DNA of 46,748 bases from Lachnospiraceae bacterium (GTDB lineage: Bacteria; Bacillota; Clostridia; Lachnospirales; Lachnospiraceae): NCBI GenBank assembly GCA_017539565.1, contig JAFYCS010000013.1, forward strand, positions 1 through 46,748, written 5' to 3'. The first letter of the stretch is position 1, and the number at the start of each line of letters is the position of its first letter. The translations under genes were made by a program, and so were the position numbers. Positions 8,046 through 16,654 of this stretch are shown here, in pieces. A model generated the notes under the pieces. That model was not told the origin of the DNA and did not search any database. It saw nothing but the letters and a program-made list of their open reading frames with translations.

Positions 8046-9713
8046 TTACCGCAGCAGCTGTCCCCAGTCACTGATACCTATGACACTCTTAGCCCACGCG
8101 TCATATTCGGCGTCATTCGGGCCACCCATATTATTATATACCTCCCAGGCTTTTTCCGTAAAGCGTGCACCGGTAGAATCGTCAAATGAATATATCATTA
8201 TATCCACATAGGGATTGCGTACACATGCCTGATAAGATGCATATACTGCCGCTGCCTGTACATCTGCACCCTGATTAGCCGATATACCGGTCTCACTGGC
8301 CATCATGGCACGCACGCTGCCCGAAGGTGAACGCAGGGATGCGGAAGTCATATAGTTTGTTATAACGCTCATATTCTGAAAACTGATCATCGAGTTGGAA
8401 TTTACCATACGCGCATATATGGGATCGATGGCACCCATATCCCAGATCTTTGCATAGGTCAGCGGAACGGGATGAGGATGGAAAGCAAGTCCCCAGTTAA
8501 TGTTTCCGCCGGCACAGATCTTAGCGTTGAACTTATCTATGAAATCCTTACCGTCCATGAACCAGTATGCTTCGATATTAGTCATGTTTCGGTCCCAGTT
8601 CTGGTCAAGGCAGATGAATACGCGGGCATTGGCGTTGGTACTCTTGATCGCATTATAAGCCACACGGAAGCCCTGCATATACTCTTTTACATAGTTGTCC
8701 CAATCGGTATAGGCGATGTAGCACCACTTACGTACATTTACTTCGTTGCCGATTATATAGTCCTGGGTACCTGCCATATTGGCTACACCCTTCATTGCAT
8801 TAGCCAGTGCATTAACGCCCTCTGCATTAGCCGCATTGAACATATACTGAAGCGGGCCCTCATCAACCATATGGCTGTCTGCCTGGTTAGCCATAGGGTG
8901 CTTGAGTGTGCCGTTATTACCGTAGTTATTGATCTGCATGATATATGCAGGAATACCGTTATTGGTATCCAGGTTCCAGTTGTAGAAGTAATCTGTCAGT
9001 CCCTTTTTGGGATAACCTACACGTGCTCTGGTATTGGTAGCCAGTATCTCAGGATTGGTGATGTACTGGGGCTCGTTCTGCATTACGGGTGCCCCGCCCT
9101 GGATGGCTGCAAAACAATACTTGCAGTAAAGTCCGGGAACAGCTCCGCTACCCATTGCAACATCTGCGACTGCTGCCGCCGTACTTTCAATGCTTCCGAT
9201 CTCCTGCGCCCCATCCAGACTGTACTGGTAGGGAGCCAGCTGGTATATATGAAGCTTTCCGTCTTCAGATGCGGGAGCAGATGAAAAGTTTGCTGTCAGA
9301 TGGATGCTGGATGCATCATTAAGCTTGCATGAAGCATTTGAAGCCTGTACAGAAGGTGCATTTGCTGCCAGGATATCCACCTCATTTTCGGATACCGCAT
9401 TATCGCTTACCGCTTCGTTATCACTTACAGCCTCGTTATCGGATACCGCATTATCGCTTACGGCCTCATCCTCCGATACCGTGTCTCCGTTTTCCGACAC
9501 CACCTCATCCATCTCCGGTGTAAGCTCCCTTACCATCAGCTCATCTGATGAAGCCGACATATCACTGCTTACAGACGCACTCTTATCCTCCGGCTGGTCA
9601 GCCCCGTCACTGAACAGGCTGGCTATCGCTACACCAAGTACGGCGATGATAACAGCCACTCCGGCAAACAGCCCTATCCATACCGGTTTAGAGAGTCTAA
9701 GCTTCTTTTTCAT
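8046..9713 (-). CDS. Membrane-anchored DUF5722 glycosidase-like protein
   Basis: A 555-residue protein with a short cytoplasmic start, one membrane segment at about 11-33 (signal anchor), an acidic low-complexity linker at about 40-112 containing SDNEAV repeats, and a large extracellular domain from about 125. The domain matches DUF5722, predicted to be a TIM-barrel related to glycoside hydrolases. Glu324 in IGNEVNVRKW and Glu474 in MASETG are the spacing expected of acid/base and nucleophile at strand ends, and a conserved FHPHP lies at 411-415. AAGGAGG precedes the ATG. It has its own predicted promoter at 9753-9782. A role in cell-surface polysaccharide handling is inferred, not shown. Confidence 0.85.
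   Translation of the reverse strand: MKKKLRLSKPVWIGLFAGVAVIIAVLGVAIASLFSDGADQPEDKSASVSSDMSASSDELMVRELTPEMDEVVSENGDTVSEDEAVSDNAVSDNEAVSDNEAVSDNAVSENEVDILAANAPSVQASNASCKLNDASSIHLTANFSSAPASEDGKLHIYQLAPYQYSLDGAQEIGSIESTAAAVADVAMGSGAVPGLYCKYCFAAIQGGAPVMQNEPQYITNPEILATNTRARVGYPKKGLTDYFYNWNLDTNNGIPAYIMQINNYGNNGTLKHPMANQADSHMVDEGPLQYMFNAANAEGVNALANAMKGVANMAGTQDYIIGNEVNVRKWCYIAYTDWDNYVKEYMQGFRVAYNAIKSTNANARVFICLDQNWDRNMTNIEAYWFMDGKDFIDKFNAKICAGGNINWGLAFHPHPVPLTYAKIWDMGAIDPIYARMVNSNSMISFQNMSVITNYMTSASLRSPSGSVRAMMASETGISANQGADVQAAAVYASYQACVRNPYVDIMIYSFDDSTGARFTEKAWEVYNNMGGPNDAEYDAWAKSVIGISDWGQLLR
9381..9485 (-). repeat. Degenerate SDNEAV-coding tandem repeat
   Basis: Residues 77-111 of the DUF5722 protein are built from 5-6 residue units such as SDNAV and SDNEAV, encoded by near-identical DNA. 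This forms an acidic, flexible spacer between membrane and domain. Copy number may vary by slippage. Confidence 0.8.
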
Positions 9714-9731
9714 AATTTCCTCCTTAAAACC

Positions 9732-9774
9732 AAAAAAACAGCGTACCCACCTATTTTACAGGTACGTACGCTGT
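9732..9774 (-). terminator. Rho-independent terminator after folD
   Basis: On the minus strand ACAGCGTAC (9766-9774) pairs with GTACGCTGT (9738-9746); inner bases extend the stem, and seven T follow (A at 9732-9738). It begins 11 bases after the folD stop. The promoter of the next gene overlaps it. Confidence 0.9.
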
Positions 9775-9782
9775 CACGTCAA
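9753..9782 (-). promoter_or_regulatory. Predicted promoter of the DUF5722 gene
   Basis: TTGACG (9777-9782) and TAAAAT (9753-9758) are separated by 18 bases. The -10 box lies in the loop of the folD terminator and the spacer contains one arm of its stem, so terminator and promoter share DNA. Confidence 0.55.
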
Positions 9783-9785
9783 TGA

Positions 9786-10643
9786 TTATTTTTTGTTATT
9801 TGCCGCTTCGGCTGCTGCTACCACATGTGAGAGCAGGACTGATGTGGTCACACTGCCTACACCGCCGGGAACAGGGGTGATAGCATCCACCACTGCCTCC
9901 GCCTCCTCATATTTAACATCCCCGCAGAGCTTGCCCTCCGCATTGACATTTATGCCTACATCGATTACTGTCTGCCCCTCTCTCAGATATGAAGCGTCTA
10001 TCACGCCGGCACGGCCTGCGGCCACCACGACAATGTCTGCTTCTTTCACAACCTCCGGCATGTTCTGCGTCTTTGTATGGCAGATGGTCACCGTAGCATT
10101 TTTCTTTATCAGCATCATGGCCGCGGGTTTACCCACAACCAGGCTGCGGCCTATGACCACACATTTCTTTCCTGCGGGATCGATATTGTAATGATCCAGT
10201 ATCTCCATCACCGCGGAAGGAGTGCAGGGTGCATATCCCTTATCCTTACCGGCGAACACTCCGGCCAGGGATATATCCGTGATACCGTCCACATCCTTTG
10301 CAGGATCCAGGACATTGATGATCTTCTCCTCATTAAGGTGCTTAGGCAGCGGACGGAACAGCAGCACTCCGTGTACTGAATCGTCCGCATTGATCTCTTT
10401 TATCTGCGCTATCAGCGTTTCCTCGGCAACATCAGCGGGCAGAACATACTTCCTGTATGCCACTCCCAGGGTCTCGCAGCGCTTGGTAGCTCCCCTTTCA
10501 TATGAAAGGTCGTCCTCACGCTCCCCTACACGGATTATTCCCAGGCAGGGCTCGACTCCTCTGTCCTTGAGAGACTGTGCTGCAGCTTTTATGCGCTCGT
10601 TAAGTGAGGCGTTGACTTCTTTTCCCAATAATTGTTTCGACAT
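9786..10643 (-). CDS. folD: Methylenetetrahydrofolate dehydrogenase FolD, cyclohydrolase residues missing
   Basis: A 285-residue FolD-family protein: N-terminal catalytic domain, then an NAD(P)-binding Rossmann domain with VVIGRSLVVGKPAAMML and closing motif ITPVPGGVGSVT. FolD normally oxidises methylene-THF to methenyl-THF and then hydrolyses it to formyl-THF. Aligned by eye to E. coli and human enzymes, the tyrosine is kept (Tyr48), but the catalytic lysine (E. coli Lys54, human Lys56) falls on Ala52, and the conserved VQLPLP with its glutamine reads LFRPLP here. The DVDG aspartate is kept. The protein is probably a dehydrogenase only, with the hydrolysis done by the adjacent FchA-type protein, 30 bases upstream. 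AAAGGA precedes the ATG. Confidence 0.93.
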   Translation of the reverse strand: MSKQLLGKEVNASLNERIKAAAQSLKDRGVEPCLGIIRVGEREDDLSYERGATKRCETLGVAYRKYVLPADVAEETLIAQIKEINADDSVHGVLLFRPLPKHLNEEKIINVLDPAKDVDGITDISLAGVFAGKDKGYAPCTPSAVMEILDHYNIDPAGKKCVVIGRSLVVGKPAAMMLIKKNATVTICHTKTQNMPEVVKEADIVVVAAGRAGVIDASYLREGQTVIDVGINVNAEGKLCGDVKYEEAEAVVDAITPVPGGVGSVTTSVLLSHVVAAAEAANNKK

Positions 10644-10673
10644 GGTTTAGTTCCTTTCCGCTATTTAATCTTT

Positions 10674-11306
10674 CTATTTAAGGCTTCCCTTCACTTTACC
10701 GAATACTTCTTCCGCTCTGGCTCCGTATTCGGCCATCATGCCCTCAGCCTCTTTATTGAGCTTATCGGCACATTCACGGTCGGCCATGGCCTTGGTATTT
10801 ATAAATACATTGAGTGAAGCACCGTATAAGGCTGCTTTACAGAAGGCAGCGCCTACCCCCGCATCTGAAAGGGCCAGCCTGCTGCCCTTGGCAGCAAACT
10901 CCTCTATGAGCTCTATGGCCTCGCAGCATTTTTTCATTATCTCAAGGGGTACGCCGCAGGCGGTCTTAAGCGCCGCTTCCATCACCTTTGCTTTTTCTGC
11001 CTTTTCCTCTTCGGTCTCCTTGGGCATGCCGTATGCTTTAGCCAGAGGCTCAAAAGCCTTTGCATCCTCATCCACTAAATTAAGCAGCTCGGCCTGGAGC
11101 TTATCTGCCTTTTCCTTAAGTGCTATGATATCCGCTTCCACATCAGCGTACTTTTTCTTCCCGACGGTAAGGCTGCCAACCATATTCCCCAGCGCGCAGC
11201 CCACTGCGCCTACCAGAGCGGATGCTCCGCCGCCTCCGGGTACCGGCTCCTTTGATGCCAGTACTTCAACAAATTCCTCCGCCGTCTTTTTCGTAAATCC
11301 GTACAT
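10674..11306 (-). CDS. fchA: FchA-type methenyltetrahydrofolate cyclohydrolase
   Basis: A 210-residue helical protein of the cyclodeaminase/cyclohydrolase family (the C-terminal half of FTCD). It carries the glycine-rich PVPGGGGASALVGAVG near residues 22-37, and SDAGVGAAFCKAALYGA near 147-163 followed by NVFINTKAM. Free-standing members in clostridia are methenyl-THF cyclohydrolases (FchA), giving 10-formyl-THF; a formimino-THF cyclodeaminase is the alternative. The neighbour folD lacks the usual cyclohydrolase lysine, which supports the FchA reading. AAAGGAG lies just upstream of the ATG, and it sits 17 bases after the HD-GYP gene. Confidence 0.9.
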   Translation of the reverse strand: MYGFTKKTAEEFVEVLASKEPVPGGGGASALVGAVGCALGNMVGSLTVGKKKYADVEADIIALKEKADKLQAELLNLVDEDAKAFEPLAKAYGMPKETEEEKAEKAKVMEAALKTACGVPLEIMKKCCEAIELIEEFAAKGSRLALSDAGVGAAFCKAALYGASLNVFINTKAMADRECADKLNKEAEGMMAEYGARAEEVFGKVKGSLK

Positions 11307-11323
11307 TCCGTATCTCCTTTCTC

Positions 11324-13462
11324 CTATAAGCCTTTCTCCTGATGCTCTTCCAGTATCAGCCTTACCCTGTCACCGTTCTCGACAAAAAGCTTAGCTATCT
11401 GCGGATCAAAATGCGTCCCCGCACCTTCCTCTATGATCCCCATCGCCTGTTCGAAGGTAAAAGGCTTTTTGTAACTCCTCTGTGATACCAGTGCATCAAA
11501 TACATCGGATACCGCCATTATCCTGGCTGATAAGGGTATCTCTTCTCCCTTTAATCCCGTGGGATAGCCCTTGCCGTTCCATTTCTCATGATGATATGCC
11601 GCAAGGTTTAATGCTTCCTTCAGATAACCGGGATCATTGGTGAGCTTCATTGCATTCTCTATTACTTCCCTGCCTGCGGTGGTATGGCTCTTCATTATCT
11701 CAAATTCCTCGTCCGTAAGCTTACCGGGCTTATTTAAGATAACATCGGAAACCTTTATCTTGCCCACATCATGCAGAGGCGCGGAATTACATACATCCTC
11801 AACGAACTCATCCGTAATGGCATCGGCATATACGTTATTCTCTTTCATAAGCTCCAGTATCAGCCTTACATATGCCGCAGTCTTACGCACATGATCGCCG
11901 GTATTCTTATCGCGGCTCTCCACCAGATCTGCCATGATGTAGATCAGGCCGTTTTGCATATGGGCTATCTCTTCACCCTTCTTCTGTACCTCATCAAGGT
12001 AATTGACCGTCTTTCCTATGGTTTCCGAAAGCGAATCGTAGAGGTTTTCTATCTCATCCTTTGTTTCGATATCCAGCGCTTTTAAGCGCTCCACGCCGGT
12101 CTCCAGTGCTTCTTCACTGTCATAGGCGAACTTCTGTGCCGCAAAGGTCATGGCATCGATGGGATAGATCAGGTGGTATTCCGAGAACCACATGCCCAGC
12201 ACCAGTATCATTATGAAGAATCCGATGAATAGCGATGCGACCTTGGTCAGGAAGCGCACGCGGTCCAGATTCACTTCCTGCATGTTTATATCCGTGCAGG
12301 CATAGCATACACAGTTACCATCCGAATCATATACGGGCTCGTAATCCGAAAGCAGCCAGCCGTAAGTATCATCCGTTATAATGGGATCGATGTTCTGGCC
12401 TGCCAGAAGTGCCGGCACGATGTTTTCAAAGGATTCGTCAAAGGGCAGATGATCCCCCAGTTTATTTCCTTCCAGCTGCTCCGTATCCAGGTCAAATACA
12501 ACATAGCAGCCGTCTTCCCTTATCTGATAAACATATACATATTCGATATAGGGCGAGCTGGCTCTTATCTTATAGAGCTGGTCCATCGTGTCCTTATAAT
12601 CCTCAGAATCCGGACCTTCGGTAAAATAATCATTAACACGGTCACCGTTGATCGCCGTTGCCGCCAGGCAGGCCACATTCCTGCCGGTAGTGGTGAACTG
12701 CTCTATCGCAAACTGCTTGTATAGTATGTAGCTGATGGTAGTCGTTACGGTTGCCACCACCATCATTATGATCGCAATGATCAGGATTATCTTGGTGCGC
12801 AGTGACCAGCCGCGTGTATCTCTCTCACGTGACTTACGCACATCTTTACGCGACATGGGCTTCTGCTGCCAGTTGGTCAGCTCAAAGGACGCCCTCTTAT
12901 CCTTCGGTATAAGTTTGAGTATAAAGAATGCCGCGATGACTGTTATGGCTTTGTCCGCCAGATCTATGGAGACATCCGAAAGCATCTGTGCCCAGAATAC
13001 ACTGATCTCCCCTTTATCAAGCAGGGCCGTCGCAAAAGGCGCCGATATACCCTCTCCCATACCAAAGCCGTATAAGAGATAAGTAAGTACTGAGCCCAGA
13101 ACTCCCCCCAGAAATGCAAAAACGGGTATGGTCAGCAGGACTTTCCAGAACTTATCAAAGAAACCTCTCTTATAGAAATACGTACCGGCTACAGCGATAA
13201 GTACGCTGAGTACAGCATAATACGCATTATCAACATTCGCCGTGGCATTGATGATATTGGTGCAATACCCTACCACTATGCCCGGCAGATAACCGCCCAG
13301 TGTCGCAGCCAGCAGTGTGCCTATATTATCCACATACAACGGAAGGCTCAACACTCCCATCAGGCGGTTTGCCGCTATGTTGACCACCACACATAGAGCA
13401 TATACTATCAGCAGCTTTATTAAATCATTATTACGTCGTGTTTTCAGCTCTTGTTTTTCCAT
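11324..13462 (-). CDS. Membrane HD-GYP c-di-GMP phosphodiesterase
   Basis: A 712-residue multi-domain sensor. Residues 15-185 hold about six membrane helices resembling an ECF-type small-molecule binding membrane domain. A helix at 222-250, an extracytoplasmic region to about 400 that may be a Cache-like sensor, and a helix at 405-428 follow, then a HAMP-like linker and coiled coil (430-505) and an HD-GYP domain (510-705). The active-site pattern is complete: HD at 564-565 in PLHDVGKI, HHE at 624-626 and GYP at 632-634. It should degrade c-di-GMP in response to an external or membrane ligand. The ATG at 13462 has GAGGGG upstream. It lies between GH127 and the C1 genes on one strand. Confidence 0.93.
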   Translation of the reverse strand: MEKQELKTRRNNDLIKLLIVYALCVVVNIAANRLMGVLSLPLYVDNIGTLLAATLGGYLPGIVVGYCTNIINATANVDNAYYAVLSVLIAVAGTYFYKRGFFDKFWKVLLTIPVFAFLGGVLGSVLTYLLYGFGMGEGISAPFATALLDKGEISVFWAQMLSDVSIDLADKAITVIAAFFILKLIPKDKRASFELTNWQQKPMSRKDVRKSRERDTRGWSLRTKIILIIAIIMMVVATVTTTISYILYKQFAIEQFTTTGRNVACLAATAINGDRVNDYFTEGPDSEDYKDTMDQLYKIRASSPYIEYVYVYQIREDGCYVVFDLDTEQLEGNKLGDHLPFDESFENIVPALLAGQNIDPIITDDTYGWLLSDYEPVYDSDGNCVCYACTDINMQEVNLDRVRFLTKVASLFIGFFIMILVLGMWFSEYHLIYPIDAMTFAAQKFAYDSEEALETGVERLKALDIETKDEIENLYDSLSETIGKTVNYLDEVQKKGEEIAHMQNGLIYIMADLVESRDKNTGDHVRKTAAYVRLILELMKENNVYADAITDEFVEDVCNSAPLHDVGKIKVSDVILNKPGKLTDEEFEIMKSHTTAGREVIENAMKLTNDPGYLKEALNLAAYHHEKWNGKGYPTGLKGEEIPLSARIMAVSDVFDALVSQRSYKKPFTFEQAMGIIEEGAGTHFDPQIAKLFVENGDRVRLILEEHQEKGL

Positions 13463-13542
13463 GATCCCATCCCCTCACAGCGACCATATCACAACAGACG
13501 TTCTGTCGATCAACACCCGTCACAGGGTGATCTTCCCGTGAC

Positions 13543-15921
13543 TTACGATCTGTACTCCTTTAACAGATACAGGAATCCGTATACCCTTGCCGAAGGCATC
13601 CATGCACCGCTCGTAAACCTGACAAAGAGTGTTTCCGTCTCACTGCCTTCAACCATCCTGTGTTCGATGTGCTTTGCAGCCTGCTCCCCGGATATGGGGA
13701 TAAGAGTAATGTATTCCTCTTCCATCCCGATATAGTGCAGACGTTTGTCATAGATCAACTCATCATCGAGATATACACGTATGGTCTTTCCGTTATCTTC
13801 ACGGAGAAGATGCAGCTCCAGCAGCAGATCCTGTCCGCTTACTGCCTTCATATGATAACCGAAGCTTCCTCCGGGACCCGCTATCCTGCTGGTCCCCTTA
13901 TCTGTAGCACCTACAGAACCCTTATCCTCCATGGCATGGAGTTCATCCACTTCGTACTGTCCGTATCCGGGCTGTACCACATCCAGTATGTTTTCACGGC
14001 GCTTTTCTTCCAGTTCGCGCCTGCGTCTTTCTTCTTCCTTACCTGCGGCATCCGCTGTGTTATCGATGAAATACCAGTAAATGCCGTATCTTTCACGTGT
14101 CTTTCTGTAATGGGGTGAAAAAGTAAGCTCCGGTTCCACACCCTTTAATGTAAACTTAAGCTTATCCGCATCCTTTTCAAAATGCGCATTGATATCCTTT
14201 ATAAAATCCCCGGTACTGCCGTTTTTTACCCTCAGATACTCACTTGCGACTATCTTATTTGTGGGGATCGTAACTGCCACACCGGTACTGCCGTCTATCA
14301 TATTTTCGCTTCCCAGGTCGGCAGATAATACAAGAGGGCCGTAGCGGAATGCGAACACGCTGTCACAATCGGGCAGGCCGTATGCCTTTACCTTCATGTC
14401 AAATGCCAGCTCAACCCTGTCGCCGTCCTTCCAGATACGGCGTATCTCCATGTAGCCCTTTTCCGCAACGGGCTCGCCGGACCAGGAGCCTTTCGCGGGC
14501 TCCACCTTTAATCTGTAACCGCAGGCCCAGTCGGGAATACGGATCATGACTGCCGCTTCCTTCTGTGCCTCCTTATCTCCAAGTTTAACCGTAAATACCA
14601 CATCGGAAGCCTCAGGGATATCGCTTTCCTGTATCAGCGTAAGCCCAAGTTCCTCATCCTCAAGCTGTGAAGAAAGGAAGAGATTAACATATATATTATC
14701 CCCATCCTTAAAGTAGATACTGTCGTTTAACTTGGTAAAATTCTCCATACCGCTGCCGGTACAGCACCAGAATTTGTCAAAAGGCGTGCCGTAGACCTTG
14801 TAATAGCCCGTAGCCATGGGCTGGAAGTACATGGTCATACCACTCTCCGGATTCTGGGATGAAAGTATGGCATTTATCAGGGTATTTTCGTAATAATCCG
14901 AATATTTCTTATCTGCCGTGATCATAAAGAGCTTACGGCTCATCTTAAGCATATTATAGGTATTGCAGGTCTCATTATTACAGTTGGTACGCTCCGTATC
15001 CAGGACATTGTCCTCGCCGAAGTGCTCCCATTCACTGTTACCGCCGGTGATATAGGTATGCCGCACCACCACCATATCCCAGAATACCTTTACGTACTCA
15101 AGATACTCAGCCGCCTCATCTCCCAGGGTAAGATATCTGTTGAGGGCTCCCAGGAACTTGGGGATTGTAGTGTTCGCATGATGATTATTGAGTACATTCT
15201 TTTCACCGGTATATACCGCCTTGAAGAGCCTGTCCTCATCAAAGGCATGGGCCGCCTTGAGGTGCTCCTCTTTCTTTGTGTTCTTATACAGCTCATACAG
15301 TGCATCGTTCATGCCGCCGTACTCTATACCCAGCACCGTTGCGTGGGTTTCCTCCGACCATGTCTGCGTACGAGCATAGGTCCAGTCCCCTATACCGCTT
15401 CCCAGCTTAAGCGCCGGCTCATACCCGGTCAGTTCATACACATTGACCACACCGTCCAGGATCTTGTGCATGGTGTACCATGGCACCCACGCCTCGGTGA
15501 TGATATTGGTTTTATTCTGCTCCACATAGTCAAACTGCAGCTCCACGTTGGACGGATCTGTAAGGACCGCACCGAAAACAAATCCCGGTCTGCCTTTTGA
15601 TGCAGCCTGACATTCCAAAAGCCCGTCTATAAGCGCCTTTATCTTATCAAAGAGTGCCTCTTTATCTTCTGCACTGACACCGGGATTTACATATCCCTGT
15701 GCGGCAGCCGTAAGATAATGCCCAAGAGTATGGCCGCCGATGAGCATGTTTTCCCAGCCGCCGTAGCGCATTTTCTTCATTTCAAGGCCTGCGGTCTCAT
15801 AAAAGCCGGCCAGCAGCCTGTCCGTATCCAGGCTCTTTAAGTACCCAACATCCTTCTGAAGGGCATTGTCAAAGTACGCATTGGTGATCTTTACCTGTTC
15901 TGGGCAATAGGGGTGGAGCAT
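13543..15921 (-). CDS. GH127-family beta-L-arabinofuranosidase
   Basis: A 792-residue protein of glycoside hydrolase family 127 (DUF1680). The (alpha/alpha)6 barrel domain covers about 1-400. Diagnostic motifs are MRYGGWENMLIGGHTLGHYL (51-70), ERTNCNNETCNTYNMLK with Glu317 and Cys319, and FWCCTGSGMENF with Cys386-Cys387. In the characterised enzyme HypBA1 the matching cysteines bind zinc and one is the nucleophile. Beta-sandwich domains follow, and the C-terminal 120 residues resemble DUF6805. No signal peptide, so it acts in the cytosol on imported oligosaccharides. GGAGG precedes the ATG at 15921. The family releases beta-L-arabinofuranose from plant glycoproteins or arabinans; the substrate here is inferred. 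Confidence 0.92.
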   Translation of the reverse strand: MLHPYCPEQVKITNAYFDNALQKDVGYLKSLDTDRLLAGFYETAGLEMKKMRYGGWENMLIGGHTLGHYLTAAAQGYVNPGVSAEDKEALFDKIKALIDGLLECQAASKGRPGFVFGAVLTDPSNVELQFDYVEQNKTNIITEAWVPWYTMHKILDGVVNVYELTGYEPALKLGSGIGDWTYARTQTWSEETHATVLGIEYGGMNDALYELYKNTKKEEHLKAAHAFDEDRLFKAVYTGEKNVLNNHHANTTIPKFLGALNRYLTLGDEAAEYLEYVKVFWDMVVVRHTYITGGNSEWEHFGEDNVLDTERTNCNNETCNTYNMLKMSRKLFMITADKKYSDYYENTLINAILSSQNPESGMTMYFQPMATGYYKVYGTPFDKFWCCTGSGMENFTKLNDSIYFKDGDNIYVNLFLSSQLEDEELGLTLIQESDIPEASDVVFTVKLGDKEAQKEAAVMIRIPDWACGYRLKVEPAKGSWSGEPVAEKGYMEIRRIWKDGDRVELAFDMKVKAYGLPDCDSVFAFRYGPLVLSADLGSENMIDGSTGVAVTIPTNKIVASEYLRVKNGSTGDFIKDINAHFEKDADKLKFTLKGVEPELTFSPHYRKTRERYGIYWYFIDNTADAAGKEEERRRRELEEKRRENILDVVQPGYGQYEVDELHAMEDKGSVGATDKGTSRIAGPGGSFGYHMKAVSGQDLLLELHLLREDNGKTIRVYLDDELIYDKRLHYIGMEEEYITLIPISGEQAAKHIEHRMVEGSETETLFVRFTSGAWMPSARVYGFLYLLKEYRS

Positions 15922-15945
15922 GTCTGTTGTCCTCCGTTTAATACT

Positions 15946-16338
15946 TTAGAATTTTTCAACTTCGGGTGCATGGGTAAATGCACTGAATGTAGCAGTAGCA
16001 TTTTTAAGATAGAAAACCTCTGTGTTTCCGTCGTCTGCGGAATACATATTCTGAAGTGAGGGATAAGCATCCAGCATGGACTGGCGTGCTTCTCTTCTGT
16101 CATCCTCTACCAGTTCGCAGGCTACACGCAGCCACTCGCCGTTCATAAAAGCACATATCTCAACCTTGGGGTTTGCATGTATCTGCCTGGAGACATCTTT
16201 AGACTTTCCGGTCTGGATATAGAGCTTACCATCAAACTCATTAATGGTTCCGAAAGGTCTTACCCTGGGCTGATCTCCATCAACTGTTGCCAGATAATAG
16301 GTTCCTGCTTCCTTTAAAAACTTCTCAACTCTCTGCAT
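15946..16338 (-). CDS. Pyridoxamine 5-phosphate oxidase-like protein
   Basis: A 130-residue flavin-binding split-barrel protein of the PNPOx-like family. AGTYYLATVDGDQPRVRPFG and the following KLYIQTGKSKDVSRQIHANPKVEI are typical; these small proteins bind FMN or F420 and reduce small molecules. The frame can extend to 16374, but the ATG at 16338 has AAAGGAGG nine bases upstream and starts directly with the family sequence (MQRVEKFLKEA). It lies 25 bases before the GH127 gene on the same strand and may head that operon. Substrate unknown. Confidence 0.9.
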   Translation of the reverse strand: MQRVEKFLKEAGTYYLATVDGDQPRVRPFGTINEFDGKLYIQTGKSKDVSRQIHANPKVEICAFMNGEWLRVACELVEDDRREARQSMLDAYPSLQNMYSADDGNTEVFYLKNATATFSAFTHAPEVEKF

Positions 16339-16539
16339 CCTGATACTCCTCCTTTTATAGATATAGTATGACATCCGGACCGTTTTTTGAAAACAGCCCG
16401 CTAACTTTTATATTTTATCAGAAAGCCGCAAAAAAAACCATGTTTTTTACGATGCATGAACAAAACAAAAAATGATATAAAGCAGTTCAAAAAACAATAA
16501 GTCTTTTTCCGGAATTTATACTATACTCACCTTGTCAAC

Positions 16540-16563
16540 AAAAAACGGCCCCCCACGGCCGTT
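16540..16563 (-). terminator. Rho-independent terminator
   Basis: On the minus strand AACGGCC (16557-16563) pairs with GGCCGTT (16544-16550) around a GTGGGG loop, followed by a T run. It would end transcription from the repeat-protein gene at 16655-17875. Confidence 0.85.
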
Positions 16564-16596
16564 CGATGAAAGAGTTTTTCTACTCCCCCCTTAGTA

Positions 16597-16629
16597 CCCC
16601 CGTAACTACCCACACATAGGTTACGGGGG
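16597..16629. terminator. Second hairpin downstream of the repeat-protein gene
   Basis: CCCCCGTAAC (16597-16606) and GTTACGGGGG (16620-16629) form a perfect ten-base stem with a 13-base loop. A T-rich tract follows on the plus strand (16631-16642), but no T run on the minus strand, so it may act against antisense transcription or as an mRNA end stabiliser. Confidence 0.55.
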
Positions 16630-16654
16630 CTATTCTTTTTTATCTTCAGGACTG

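Larger units (their letters stand above)
16339..16654. other. Intergenic region with promoter-like and terminator elements
   Basis: This gap of about 316 bases holds no convincing gene. On the minus strand it contains the Shine-Dalgarno of the PNPOx-like gene, an extended -10 box TGATAAAAT (TAAAAT at 16412-16417) with a poor -35, two hairpins listed separately, and A/T-rich tracts. A TTGACA (16531-16536) lacks a properly spaced -10 box. Confidence 0.5.

Noticed and set aside
8046-9713. Ordinary GH family assignment for the DUF5722 protein
   Set aside because: The carboxylate pair resembles glycosidases, but I recognise no known GH family, so only the DUF is named.
9304-10191. Long plus-strand open frame rich in Ser/Thr/Leu repeats
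   Set aside because: It is antisense to the SDNEAV repeats of the DUF5722 gene and to folD; its composition follows from those genes and it has no ribosome binding site.
16531-16536. TTGACA as a promoter for the PNPOx-like gene
   Set aside because: The nearest -10-like boxes are 7 and 12 bases away, too close for sigma-70.
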